The translations under genes were made by a program, and so were the position numbers. Source: Saururus chinensis (taxonomy: Eukaryota; Streptophyta; Magnoliopsida; Piperales; Saururaceae). Taken from it: a DNA stretch of 64,000 bases. Positions within the stretch are counted from its first letter, which is position 1. Each line of letters begins with the position of its first letter. The notes beneath the pieces are model-generated. The model ran no database searches. It saw only the letters and a program-made list of their open reading frames with translations, and was not told the DNA's origin. The stretch is taken from contig CP141146.1 in NCBI GenBank assembly GCA_035235625.1, positions 4,954,501 through 5,018,500 on the forward strand, read 5' to 3'. Positions 23,884-36,346 of the stretch are shown here, piece after piece.

Positions 23884-26424
23884 TCCGATCCAACCTCAAA
23901 CTCCAAAGCATCCAACCAACAAACCACCCCCCAATTTGCCACAACAGAAGAAGTCCCTCCTCAGGCTCTTCTCCTCCCAATTTTGCAGCGATTGATGTCG
24001 AGATGAAGCAGAAAGGTGGAGTCTTTTGAAGCAGGGGAGCTGGGCCTGGCTGGGGTCGCCACTCACAGCTGACAGTCGAAACCGCGTGACCGCGTACGGA
24101 AAATAGAACCCGGTTTTTTTACAATTACGGAAATAGCACCAAGGTTTCTGTATAATTACGGAAATAGCACTTGACTGGGAAGCATTAGGAGGCTGAAGCG
24201 TGGCGAAATCGTGATTATCTGATAAATAAGGGGTATTGTTCGATATTTAAGGGAGGGAAAATCCGTAGGGGAGGAAATGGCTTGGAAGGAAAGAAGAGAC
24301 CGTGTAAAAAATGCGTAGGTGCATGGGCCAATAAAAAGTTGACACGTTGGAGTTAGTCGTCACCCTCACTGACTAGGTCCACTCTATGACGTGTTTTGCA
24401 CTTGAATCTTCCAGGAAGCTGCTGAAGGCGTTAAGTGAAATATATTAAGTTTTTAATGTAAAGATAACAAATATATACATATAAATTAAATACATAAACG
24501 ATCGATATCTATTAGCCGTGTTGAAAGGGCAAGTTGGCTAAATGAAAAAAATGACATAAGATTATGAAAAGCAAAAAATTAGACTAGATTTAAGTAATTA
24601 AGACATAAATTAGGAGGCTGATGGGCAGGTTGAATTAGCAATGTTTTTATTATTTAGCCCTTCAGTTAGTGCCTCCTCCTCCAGCAGCATTTTCCTTTTA
24701 TGTGTAGCTAGAAAGCAGGACCCCTAACTGTTGTGCAAGTATGGACAATGTTTGCATATAGGCTCAAGGTAGCAGGCAGGCCAAATGTAGCCCACCTCGA
24801 GCTGGACCAAAAGAGGCTTTTTTAACAAGTGACATGCTAAACGTTGTGCCCAAGATTGCTTGACTTATGCTTACTATATTGGTATAGTGTTTTTAAAACT
24901 GGCCCGGCCATCGATCTAGATTGGTGTTTAACAAAGTTCGACTAGAAGAACATAAGGACCAAAAAGTCGACAAATTGCATGTCGGCTTTTAAAATACTGA
25001 AAAATTGTCAAAGGGGGTCCATCAAATTATGAAAAGTTAAGGTGAAGCGCATAAATTTTAAACAATTAGATTAAGAAAAGAGCATCCTTTTGTTATTAGA
25101 TTATCTATACATTGTAGATTCAGGGGCTAGGGGTCTCTGCATCATGAAGAACATCGTAGCATTACTCTGTCTCAAAAGCAAAAGTATCGTTACTCTTTAT
25201 GTTAAAGGCATGGCATAATATTCCGTGGTACATTCATGGCCCCATTTAGTCTTAGTAGCTTTTGATTTTGTATAAAATCATTGGATAGATTAGGTGAATT
25301 TCTTCACTTTCTGTTATGAGTCTACGTCGACTTTTTGGAGTAGTGAGAGAGTAGTGTTGAGCTCTTGACTGATGGGAGGCTTTTCTGAATTCTCACGAAG
25401 AAAAGTCCGCAGCTCAGGACCACCATTAGCTATTGTTGGGACCATTTCGAGCTTTGTTAATTGCTTATCTGAAGGTCATTCTGCTCTCTGGGAATTGTCT
25501 TGTAGACTGTTTTTAGTCTGATCTTCCCATTGAACGGCGATCAAATGCTCACAGGGAGAATATGCTCAATACAAAATGCTGATAAAATGCTCACATGGAG
25601 AAAGATAAAGATTCCAGCAGCCGTTGTGAATTCGCCTCAAAAGCAACAAGAAAAAGGGCATAGAGCCATGTGCCAACTTAGCGTTTTTCACTTGCACTAA
25701 CATGAACTAGTTTTTCACTTGCACTAACATGAACTAGCGCGTGCACTGTTACAGAGTACATGGTAAATTCTAAAGTACTATTAAGGGGAAGAATTTTTAA
25801 TGCTCCTTATTTACTGTGAACCCAATGTAAGAAATACATAGGAACCATTGATATTTTGTATTGATAGCACATATACTAGCGCATGTTAGCACAAGTGGTA
25901 CTGACGTTAAATTATCCCATTAATTTCAAAAATAAATAGCTTCAAGGTCTTTATTGACTTCTCATCTAAAAGTACTTAATAATTTTCCTTTGAAACACCC
26001 TAATGGCTTTAATCTTAATCCCTAATCCATGGGTTTATACTATAAATTAAAAATAAAATAAAAATATTAAAAAAAGATAGCTTGCAGTGCAAGGAATCAC
26101 TAGCGTGGGCCCCATAAACGATAGGAAAGTGAGGCAGAGGTTCCCGAGGTGAATGGGACCTTGAGAGCTCAGTTCACACACGACTTTCTTCTTTTGTGGC
26201 AACTTCTTGGTTCTTTCTTCTTTCCCGTATGATGCCCCTTGCGCTTGCTCTGTTTTCACACTTGATGATGGTGATGGAGATGACGGCTCATGGGGACATT
26301 CAAACAACTTAACGTTTGTTTCCTAGAACAAGAGAAGATTTCTCTTGGCTCCACATTTTTGGCCATATCCCATGGGAAAAGCCTCACTTGCTCTGAGTGG
26401 TTTATTGGTCGTTGGCTTTAGGGG

Positions 26425-26604
26425 GGTATTTTTTCATCTAATAATGAGCCTAATATAAAAAATACCAGGAAGCTTTTCATCATGTTAAGCATCAATATCA
26501 CTTGCGTTAACATTAACTATTGTGTAGACTATCGATCTCAAATGTTAAGAATTTTATGTGTTACTTACGTTGGGTTTATTATTAGAATGGAAAAAAATAC
26601 TTCC
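26425..26604. mobile_element. hairpin MITE related to 4983-5211
   Basis: The left arm 'ggggtattttttcatctaat' with 'aatgagcc' is mirrored by the right arm 'ttattagaatggaaaaaaat'. The centre contains 'cttgcgttaacattaac', as in the other family members. No coding sequence. Ends approximate. Confidence 0.45.
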
Positions 26605-27624
26605 ATCTGCCAGCAGAATGGAAAAAAAATGCTTGATCAATAATAAAATATCCATGCTTTTATCACTGATGTTGAACGGTACTTTGACCACTAAACTGAA
26701 AAATGGTTGAACCTAAAACCCAATCAAATACTCCATCTGTCTCACTTCATTTTGATTTTCTAAGAGACATATGGATTCACTTTTTTTAGGGGAAGAGGGA
26801 CTCCGTCGTTACCCTGTCTAGTTGATTGTTTTAACCATGAGAAGTCGATAAACACATTTCTCATACCCGCCGAGTCATTTCGGCTTTTCCCCGCATTATC
26901 TTGTCGAACAGGTCCTGCAGTAGATATGGCCGTTGGGTTAGTCAGTGGCGCCTGAGGTTGATATGAGTTTACCAACAGTAAAATGCCGATGATATACCAG
27001 CAACCTCCGTGCAATCCAACAAACTGAAACCACCATGAAATATGAATATAATACAAAGGAAACAAGGGTTATGTAACAACAGCTGCGACTTTAAAATCTT
27101 CAATCATTCGTGGGAACAAGATACTTCAAATGTTTTGTACTTTTAGGTAATTTATTGTGTTGTACCTAGAAAATAGTTATTTTTAGCCAGCGGATGAGAG
27201 ATATATTTTTCTAAGCATCCCGAGAAACAAGTAACACGAACTCCACCGCATAAGAATAAAAAGACTACAGTAACTACCAAAACCAGGACAATTTCATATT
27301 CAATAATTTGATTATTTGGTTTCATCTTCCAAATTTTCAGAATATCACAAACATTATAACATGTTCAAACAATAAGAACCAAATTTTGATTGTGGTGAAA
27401 CTTTTAGTCCTTTTGTTAAACCCGCTTAAATGGGACTATTTTTTCTATTGCTCATACTTGTGGATGGCCAATATATAAAGTAATTGTTTTAGTAATGCTT
27501 CCGAAGAACAGATGGGATCATTTTTTTCTGTTTTTCGAATTTGGCGATTATGATCGTCAGTTACATTAGTCCCTTATATGGACATTAGCTTCCATGCGCC
27601 TGGTATCACCATCTCAATCTTTAT

Positions 27625-28610
27625 CTACAGGAACTTGGGTTTCAAAATTCTATGGCCAACTCTTCTCTTTTTATTAAACATGATACCTCAGATTTACAGG
27701 TTACAGTTATGCATATATATCTTTGTTTATTGCTGAACTTAACAAACATCTTAGCATGAAAGATCTTCCCCCTCTTCATTTTTTCCCAGGTGTGGATGTT
27801 CATCATAGTAGGGATACATTGTTTCTTACTCAAAAACAAATATGCATTGGATCTTCTCAAAATGGTGCAATCTTGGAGTGAAGTAACTTTTTACTCCCGT
27901 TGCATCTGCTACCAAACTGCCCAAGCTTAATTGGAAAACCCTTGGCTCGCACAACTGAGTTTCCTCCATTGTTGGTGCTCTTCAATGTGACTCGCCCATA
28001 GGTCTGTTTTATTATGTAAATCAAGTAAGCAAGTTTGTGCATTACCCTTTTTCAGGGGGCAAACAGTTCATTCACCTACCTTAGGCACATATTGCTGCTA
28101 TAAAACGCATTCTTCATTATTTTAAAAGGACTCCTGGTCATGGTTTAACGCTTTGTACATGTTCTAAAATTTCCCCCAAAGCATATTTTGATGACAATTG
28201 GGCCAATTCTCCTGACGATCACCGTTCTAGTAATGAATTTTGTGTTTTAAATTTGGAGGCAATCTCTAAAAGCAGGCAATTGTGGCCTGCTCCAGTGCTG
28301 AATTCGAAAACAAATCTTTGACCTACACAGCAACAAATTGTCTTGGCTCCAAATGCTGCTTAAAGACTCTAATGTGCCTCTTCGTGAAGCTCCTTGTCTG
28401 GTTTCACAATGTTAGAGCCATTTACATGACTGCTAACCCCATTTTCCATGCACGTACTAACTTGTTTAGGTTGATAACCAGTTAATTCATGAGTGGGTTG
28501 TTCGAAGGGCTCTATGCATGGCCTATGTTTCTACACATGAACTTGCGGACATTTTCACATAAGGATTAAGTCCTTCTCATCATCAGTTTTTACATGCCAT
28601 AATGCCACGT
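27625..28610 (+). mobile_element. Ty1/Copia retrotransposon remnant (pol)
   Basis: Plus-strand stretches resemble the late part of Copia reverse transcriptase and RNase H, including 'HIAAIKRILHYFK', 'DDNWANSPDDHRSS' and 'VRAIYMTANPIFHART', in the usual order. The coding region is badly decayed with many breaks. No LTRs were recognised around it. It is an old fossil and a different copy from the element at 41519. Confidence 0.75.
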
Positions 28611-30224
28611 TAACAGATCAACAACGCCCAGTCAATATGAAGTAGGGTATAGGCAAATCAATTACACAATCTACTTTTGAGCAAGTCAAGCATTCACATA
28701 AGAAACAAACGTATAACTCTCAATCCTGATAACCTTTCAATTCATGTAATTTCACAATGATCCTATTCATCCTATGTAAGAAATTGATAAATCTAAAGTC
28801 AATGACATTGATCCTCATCATCCTATATAATCCCAGATTGATCCTTATCATCCTCTCTAATTCTTATCATGCAAAATCTACTTAAGGGAAGCTTCCCTCT
28901 TTAGGAGAGTACAGTTCTCAGTTCATTACATCATGTCTTTCACAAACCAGCTGCCATTTCTATGGTTTCTATAAAATAAAATCTGAATTCACCACATCAT
29001 TATTTCCAAAACATTACAATCAGGAGAACCGTGAAACCAAAAATTCACAAAAATATATAAAAGAGGGAGAGGGAGACCTAAGAGAACTTAATAAGAAAGG
29101 ATATGACTACTATGTTATCTCTTACAAAAGATTTAACACAAAACATGCTAAAATGGAGGTGTAAGATCCATGTCACCGACCTCAAATTGTAGGGAATAGG
29201 CACTACTTGATTATGATTATGATATAAAACTTGTTCAAGAGTAACAATTGAATTCAACCAATCATCTTCACATTCTTTTTTCAAATCTTTGTCGTGATCA
29301 TTCCATTTAAAAACAACCTCTATATTACATGATAATATTGCATTGAATGCCCAACCCAGTCAGAGGCCAGATATTCAAAAGATGCCCATCATCAATAAAC
29401 CCCAAAAAAACCACGGTGGAGAAGCTAACCACACCAAACTAAAGTTTCAACCACAACCACCATTATCAGCCACTAGACCTCTTTTACTTAATATCTTAAG
29501 AAATTGAGGATGGCCAACAATGACGAAAGAGCCTCATGAATTTTGCTATGTAACTCATGAATAACATCTAAAGAAAACAGCATTCAATTGTCCCTTTCTG
29601 CATCAACAGTTTGTTTTTTTTTTTAAAAAAAGAGTGCACATAGCTCTTAAACTTACATGGAAAACCAAATTAACATATTTATGGAGTGAACAAACATACT
29701 GGCCATGTTTAAAGCAAAAACATTTCCATTCATTTTGGCTCAATTCCTGGCCTCTAGAACTTTCCCTCGTCAGTCATTGCTTTCAAGAAACTAAATTTGA
29801 GGCACCGGACAGAGAGAAATAGAGAAGTTCAGCAACTTTCCAGCTAGAACACCTTAAACCAGGATGTCCCCACTTCCCAGCATAGAAGTGTTCTCCAAAG
29901 CAGTATACCTTACAGTAGTCCTCCTTACGAAAGTTCCTCATTTAGATTGACCCTGCCCCATATCCCCCCTAGTTTGAAATACTATTGAATCAACAATGAC
30001 GATGGCTCACAGCCCGACCTGAAGCGTACAAGTTTTATCCTCAGTATGAATCCGTGACTCGTATTGATCCCAACAGCACAGAAATACTACAAATTTTCTC
30101 ACATCCAGACAAACACTATCCACAACAACAAAAATTCATACCTGTAAAGCTTGATACTTTATTAATATAATTTTTTGGAAGATATTGAAAAAGAAGAAAA
30201 TACCTGAGAAGGTCCTCAATGGGG

Positions 30225-30755
30225 TCAAGCATGGAACTGGAATATCAGATCCAAGGACCGCATCCGCTCCCCCGGATCGTGCGTACCGAACTCCCGACCC
30301 CCCTCCAAGGCGGAAGCCCTCTCCGCCACCCAGTTCGGCGACGGCCGCCGCTTCCTCCGCTTATTCTGAAGCGCAAAGTCCCTCATCCCCTCCTCAACCT
30401 CATCCATAGTCTTCGAACTGACCCCCTCCGACCCATCACCTCCCTCCTCTTCGCGGTCAGCCATGAGCTCATCGGCCTCCTCCGCGGCGGCGCCAGTCGA
30501 GCGGACAGAGTTCTCGGCGGGCGGCGGGAAGCGGGAGATGAAGGCGGAGAGGTGGTGGTGGGCCGCTTGGAGGGAAGCGAAGGCGCGGTGGAGCTGGGAG
30601 GGGTCGGCGGCGGCGGCGGCGGCGGCGGAGGGGAGATAACGAGCGGCCATGGCCGCGTCCTGGAGGGAGGCTGCTAACTCCGTTAGATTGGCGTTTGGGA
30701 GGTCCGTTGGGGTAGAAACGGCAGGTTGACGGAGTTGTGGAGGCGGGTGGTCCAT
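30225..30755 (-). CDS. uncharacterised plant protein, Ala-rich N-terminus, basic C-terminus
   Basis: A single open exon of 176 residues starting MDHPPPQLRQP. It has GC-rich coding-like composition, an Ala-rich helical first half (ELAASLQDAAMAARYLPSAA with a poly-Ala run), an acidic middle (ADREEEGGDGSEG) and a basic segment NKRRKRRPSPNWVAERAS that could be a nuclear signal. It ends DPGERMRSLDLIFQFHA. I cannot place the family with confidence, though the layout reads like a small conserved nuclear protein. The frame stays open upstream to 30881, but the upstream part looks like leader, and the ATG at 30755 begins the conserved-looking part. The promoter side has GGGCC/GGGCTT words common in plant housekeeping genes. 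Confidence 0.65.
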   Translation of the reverse strand: MDHPPPQLRQPAVSTPTDLPNANLTELAASLQDAAMAARYLPSAAAAAAADPSQLHRAFASLQAAHHHLSAFISRFPPPAENSVRSTGAAAEEADELMADREEEGGDGSEGVSSKTMDEVEEGMRDFALQNKRRKRRPSPNWVAERASALEGGREFGTHDPGERMRSLDLIFQFHA

Positions 30756-30889
30756 GGACGAACTGTGGCCCGGCTCCGTGTGGCCGCCGCGAGGCGCGAA
30801 CCAACAAGCATTTGAATATGGGGTGGAATAGAACATTCTAGAGATTATTATTATGTACGCGCCGTTTTCGTTATGGGCCATCAGGGTCG

Positions 30890-33600
30890 CTTACGTTACC
30901 TATATACATCTCTGATGGGTACCGGCCCACTCACCTCAAAGCCCATTCCCCTGCCCATTTTTCCAAATTAAAAATTATTACTTATGGATTAGAAAAGTGA
31001 GCCCAAGTAAATTAGACCCGTTTATTAAGTCCAACTAAAATATATATGTAAATTTTTGTAAGTGTTTTTGTTGTGTGAATATCACTAACTTATCAATAAC
31101 AAATAACTGTTTACCCACTTATCCGTTCACCTGACCTATTTTGTGCATAAGTAGAATTTAGTCAATGCATAAGTTAGTTGGGCAATTTTACTTTTTTTAT
31201 TGTAGAGGTAATTTTACTAGTCTTTTGCAAAGTGGATGGGGTATGGCTGCCTCTCTATAATTTTACTAGTCTTTTACTATACCTTACCCGAATAGCTATA
31301 ACAAGTAATTATTCCCCCTTTCTATTAATATTTACTTAAATAATTTTACTATTTTCAATTACCTACCCTAATCCTTTTTTTACTAACCTCACTTCACCTT
31401 TTCCTTATCTAAGCGCCGACGCAATCCCCGACTTGCAAAAGGTAAATTTTACACAACTTCTTTTCAAATTGTTGTTCTATGCTTATGTGATTGCTCTTTG
31501 TTGGTTTTTTTCTTCTTTAATTATTTTTATTATTAAATTGTATCATTTTATTCCTCCTTTGTTTCTTGTTGTTATCTAAATATTAGCAAGGAAATTTACT
31601 TTAGTAATGGTGAAATGGGATTTTAGTGGTAGCTAATGAATTGATTGTTTGAATGAACTGCCTTCATTTATTTTAATATGTTATTTATTCCTCCTTTGTT
31701 TCTTTGCATTCAATCTGATTTTGGACAGAGAAATTATTTAGAATTGCAATATGTTAGAAACTTTAAAAGTTAATGGAAGTTTGAAATTTGGTTTATTAGG
31801 TGATTTAGGAATTTGGCTAGAGGGTAATGAAGTATAGGCTAAGTTAAATTTGAGGAAGCGGGTGTGCAGGAAAGTAAAGCCTTGCCCGGTGAGAGAACTG
31901 CATGGCATGCTTAGTGCGCCACCACCCGGGGAGATTCAGACCAAAAAGACAGACAATGCATGGTTGGAACCAATTCAGCCAGCTAAGCTGGTCCGGTTTT
32001 TTAAACCTTAGTCTGAACTGCACAAAAATAGAGATCAATTCAGACTTCTTAACGCACCTTATTGAGATGTTAAGGTCTCAAATTCAACATATGAAAAAGA
32101 ACATGTCAAAAGTAATCAATTTTCGGTGGTCATCTTATTCCCTACTCCGTCCCCACGAACTCCAAAGGGTCCCCACTCCACCCCACCCTTTAGAGATGCT
32201 AATATCCGAGTCAAAGTTTGATTAAGCTGGCTCTAGCTTGGATCGAACCCGAAGTTTAGTTAGGCCAAATCCGTAAGAGGGACTAGTAAGTTGAGGTGGG
32301 GATTTCAAACTCAACACCTTGCCATCCCACCAACACCGCTTGTAAATCCTCTACATAGCAAATTCTAATTCTCCTGGTTTGAGCTCATTATGCCGAACTT
32401 AAAGTCGAGTCAAGAACAGTCGAACGGAGCCATGAGTTTAGCATGGCACCCCCAGCTTTTTGGAACCAGAGGCCATTGACTATTGAGATATAACTATTGG
32501 ACAGCGCTTATGACACCACTAATGCAAGTTAGCTGCGAGCAGTCATAGCACTACTCATTGATGTCATGCAACAGCTCTTTTATAATAAAGTAGATACCCA
32601 TGTCATCTGGTATCACTGATACTCAAATCTGTATATGCTTCGATTGTCATTTACTCCGTCCCACATTTACGATAAAAACAAATCCGACAATTAATGTGGG
32701 ACGGAGAGAGTATATAGGCTTTGCACAATTGTTCTGATGGCTTGGCAATGCCATCGCTTGAGCAGCCTTCCAACGGCCTAAAGACATGTTTAGTCCATTT
32801 AATCACAAGTCAAAATGACTTGAAATACCACAAACAGGAACAACTTCCCAAGGAATAATATGAACCCAAAGATAGCATCATAGCAACGATCAAACAGACA
32901 ACGCCTACAGTTGCTAGAGCGTAATTCACTAATCTTTTTTTTTCTCATGTCTACTTCACTAATCTAAAAGGAAGTAGGTGAAAATTCAAACGGATTTCCT
33001 CACATCACCATCCATGATTGACACCCAAAAAGATTACTCCATAGCATCAAACTACAATCAACTGACTGACCCATTGCAACCTTAGTGCATCACGTTCAGA
33101 AGCAAGCTACAATTTTTACGTTTATGCTATAACTTTTGACATTTAACAATTGCCCACCCACTCGCAACAATTGCAGTGTTCTGTTTCATTATCACCTATC
33201 ATTTTATATATAAATCTCGTGTTGACAGATGAATGCAGATATCTAAGTATCGTGTTTCAAACTACAACTGATTAGCTTCCACCAAACTGCCAGACGAGGT
33301 ACTCGAAAGAGCAACGTATGAACAACAAATAGGAGTTATCATCACCTTAAGCACCACCATTCATGACCATAACCCAGATTTCAAAACTAACGGATTGATT
33401 GAATGCAGCCACCAACATTTGCTTGTTTATAGATTCGACCAACAAACAGAATACTAATTAGGCAAAATTAAAAACACTGAAATTCAGACAGAATCTTAAC
33501 ATCACATCACATCACCACATCTTAACAGCGACCAGTACCTATTTTTTCCCCAAAATTAAGCACAATTTGTAAAACTACTGCAAAAATACGTCTTTTCTCT
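30890..33600. other. intergenic, mostly featureless
   Basis: AT-rich DNA between two minus-strand genes. It contains a 57-bp Stowaway-like MITE (32654-32710). The part next to 33600 should hold the eS17 3' untranslated region. No gene recognised. Confidence 0.5.
32654..32710. mobile_element. very short Stowaway-like MITE
   Basis: The termini CTCCGTCCCACATT and AATGTGGGACGGAGAGAG are inverted repeats, flanked by TA on both sides. At 57 bp it is little more than the two termini, probably an internally deleted copy. Confidence 0.7.
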
Positions 33601-33624
33601 TTTAATCTTCAAGAATCTCTCACC

Positions 33625-34050
33625 TCAGAGCCTCCTCGCACCACCATAAGAGGGCCTGGAGAAGGAAGGGCCGCCTGCGGGCTGCTCGGGCTGCTTGGTA
33701 ACTCCGGGGAGGTCCGACATGCCGAGGGCCGCAAGCATATCGATGGTCTCCTTGTCGACCTCAATGACGTCGGTCTTGATGGCCGACTCGTCCGGGACGA
33801 AGTCCATCCGGCGCTCACGCTCCTCCTCCTGGAGCTTCAGGGAGATGCCCCTGACGGGCCCGCGCTGGATCCGCTTCATGAGGTGGGTGGAGAATCCGGC
33901 GATCTTGTTGCGGAGGCGCTTGGAGGGGATGATGGCCACCTCCTCCAGGATCTTCTTGTTAGTGTGGAAGTCGAGGGTCATGCGGGAGTAGTACCTCTCG
34001 ATCACCACTCGGGAGGACTTCTTCACGGTCTTGGTGCGGACGCGGCCCAT
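33625..34050 (-). CDS. RPS17: 40S ribosomal protein S17 (eS17)
   Basis: An intronless frame of 141 residues starting [20 protein letters not shown], the highly conserved start of eS17. It continues through [25 protein letters not shown] and [27 protein letters not shown], with the usual Pro/Gly-rich plant tail ending GGARRL. The length is normal. eS17 is a structural protein of the small ribosomal subunit, in the head region. The frame extends 50 codons further upstream, but homology and the promoter elements place the start at 34050. GC content is high compared with its surroundings. Lack of introns in plant eS17 genes is common. Confidence 0.97.
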   Translation of the reverse strand: MGRVRTKTVKKSSRVVIERYYSRMTLDFHTNKKILEEVAIIPSKRLRNKIAGFSTHLMKRIQRGPVRGISLKLQEEERERRMDFVPDESAIKTDVIEVDKETIDMLAALGMSDLPGVTKQPEQPAGGPSFSRPSYGGARRL

Positions 34051-34133
34051 CTCTCCGGCGAGGCTGGGAACCCTAGCTGCTCGGCTGTCGCTCCGGCGGA
34101 GGAGATGGAGGAGGATGAGGCAGCTGGTGGCTC

Positions 34134-34185
34134 TAGGGTTTTTGGAGGGGAAGAGAGGGAGACGGGCATCCAGGGGCTTTATAAA
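34134..34185 (-). promoter_or_regulatory. telo-box and TATA box of RPS17
   Basis: On the minus strand AAACCCTA (34141-34134) is a telo-box, typical in leaders and promoters of plant ribosomal protein genes. TTTATAAAG (34185-34177) lies about 130 bases upstream of the ATG as a likely TATA box. Further upstream, near 34240, an AAAGCCCATT word resembles a site II element. Confidence 0.6.
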
Positions 34186-34239
34186 CGTGCGATCCTTCAA
34201 TCTCAGCCGTTGGATTGAGGGTGGATGTGGTTAGCTAGT

Positions 34240-36346
34240 TAATGGGCTTTGTTTTTTCCCCACCATGGTTAATGGGATTGCGTATTTTGCGTTTTGGGCT
34301 GGTTCTGCTGGGGCATGTGCATGTAGTGTCCACTAGTGCTCTTGACCCAACGGATTTACCAAAGTAAAACTCCCACGTAGGTTTTAGGTGGCTCAACTAG
34401 CCACATGTGTTATGTTTAATTAAAACTTAATCGACAGTTTTTTATTGGGTGATTTTTTTTTTTCAAATTCATGCATGATGGTTATTAAGACCGTGCTTCA
34501 AAATTGATCCCTACTACATGAACAAATTTGTATAAGATGAGGAGTCTACTACTCCTTTTAGCCAACCCATCCTCATCGTTAGTATATATTTATATTATAA
34601 ATATTTACCAATTGTATATATGCTAAGTGTGATGGCTAAAATAAGAGTGCGAGACTCCTTATCCTTTTGCATATTAACGTAAGTTTATTATGTATGAAAT
34701 AAGGGATGGGCCCAAAGGGAGTTAGGGGGTCATGCCTCGTTCCATAAAATTTTAATGTTCCCTTTGTCTCATATTAATATTTATATTTAAAAAATAATAT
34801 TTTTTATTAAACGGTTAAACCCACATCTAAGAGAAGCAGAAATAAACTTATACAATATTATTTTTAAGTATTTAATTTTTTAAATTAAACAAAATAGAGC
34901 TATTAATATGGAACAAACCTTTTTTTTTTAAGGAAATGGAGCTATTAATTTAAGACGTAGGGAGTATTATCTATTTAATAGGGCTACATGGACCAAGTGG
35001 CCCCTAGTAATATTGCAATGTAATTGACTCCCTTAACCCTATTTTGGGTTCTGCTCGATATAAACTCAATGTCAATATGACTTTTTAAATAATAAACGGA
35101 TCGGAATTGGATTTTATCTATCAACAATTATATTGTAACAAGATCTTTAGGGTTACCTTAATTTGGCTAATTAATACGTAAGGGATCATGCATGTAAACA
35201 CTGTTGATTGTTGGAGCCTATGTTTTTCTATGCCCCACTAATCAACAGTGTATGCCTAATGAAACATGAAGTTTGACATCGCAGAAGTAGTTTTTGTCAC
35301 ATTATTGGCATAATAAAACTTGCCTCAAATAGGCTTTGTGTTGGTCCTACCTGACGAAGAACTTTGAAATGCTATTTGGTGAAGCTCCCTTCCCTACGTA
35401 GCAAAAATAAATAAATTCGATGTCTACGAGATTACTGTAAATGTATAAAAGGTTGATTAAACAAGTGTAATCGGTATCATATGAGCCAACATTATTTTAT
35501 TGACAAGCAATTCTCCAACTGGTTTTAGGCCTGGTGCCTGGTCCAATATCATCATTTTGTTTTCAGAAAGATAACGATGAACAACATAATTGAGTCTAAA
35601 CCCATTTTTGCCCTCAGAGATAAAATAACAATTTAAAATCCATTTTCACACAAAAAAATTCAACTTTAATCCTGATGAGGGCCCCACCAAAAGTTTCCTC
35701 AGAATTACAGGCTGTGGCGGCCGACCCCCGCACGCCTTCGTGCATCGCTGTAACTCGACATTCGTGGCGCGCCGCTCTTTTTCGTCTCCCCGGCGCACGC
35801 GCGCGCGGGGTACTTTCGTCATTCCGCCGTGTCCAGCTACATGTCGCCATCGTCGTCCTCTGCCTCTGCCTCCGCCCGGCTCGGGCCTCCCCCCCACCCA
35901 TTCAGACGATTGAATCTGGAGAAAAGAACACGAACGGAAAAACATGAATTCACCAATCGAAGAAGTTGGCTCGTCTTTCTTCTCTGTCGAATCTGCTGTG
36001 TTTTGAAATCATTTGTTGGCTGCAAATGGAGAAGATTGGGTTTCTCTGTTGGATATCAGAGCTGTTGAGCTCGTTTCAATAGGAGTTTTGCAGTTTCGCC
36101 TTTCTCCTTAGACGCCTGCGGCGGAAAATGGGTCGTGTCGGATTGTCTGATCTGGGTTCTCGTTGGATTTAGAGGTACTGAAAATATATGAGTGCAGCTC
36201 ATGTTCAAAATTTCCATTTTTGCCGAATTTGGTGTTTGTTGGTTTTGCATCCGTTTGTGTTTACTGTTTATGGGAAGGTTTTTATAAGGTTTTCTTTCCT
36301 GGGTAGGTTCGAACTGCACCCGCCTGAGGTAGGTTGAGCCAAAGAA
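34240..36346. other. intergenic and leader of the RINGv gene
   Basis: AT-rich DNA with a Stowaway-like repeat (about 34756-34975). From about 35680 the DNA becomes GC-rich with a CG-repeat tract near 35795, marking the promoter of the RINGv gene. A leader intron from about 36174 to 36307 is possible, but its donor is weak. Confidence 0.45.
34756..34975. mobile_element. Stowaway-like MITE, diverged
   Basis: The left end GTTCCCTTTGTCTCATATTA and the right end TTAAGACGTAGGGAGT are diverged inverted termini of the CTCCCTCCGT type. The interior is AT-rich, with 'gagctattaatatgg' and 'gagctattaatttaag' words near the right end. Borders approximate. Confidence 0.5.

Larger units (their letters stand above)
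24010..30180. other. gene-poor intergenic region
   Basis: AT-rich DNA with transposon debris: a hairpin MITE (26425-26604), a second area with related words (25690-25920) and a broken Copia pol remnant (about 27625-28610). I see no host gene. The first 100 or so bases are the NAC leader and promoter. Confidence 0.5.

Noticed and set aside
26760-27065. Minus-strand frame of 101 codons
   Set aside because: No recognisable domain, AT-rich surroundings and no promoter or splice support.
30756-30881. Upstream extension of the uncharacterised gene to an earlier ATG
   Set aside because: The extra 42 residues lack the composition of the rest and include promoter-proximal AT-rich sequence; the ATG at 30755 is preferred.
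34051-34200. 50-codon N-terminal extension of eS17
   Set aside because: eS17 starts [11 protein letters not shown] in all families I know; the extension overlaps the telo-box and TATA region.
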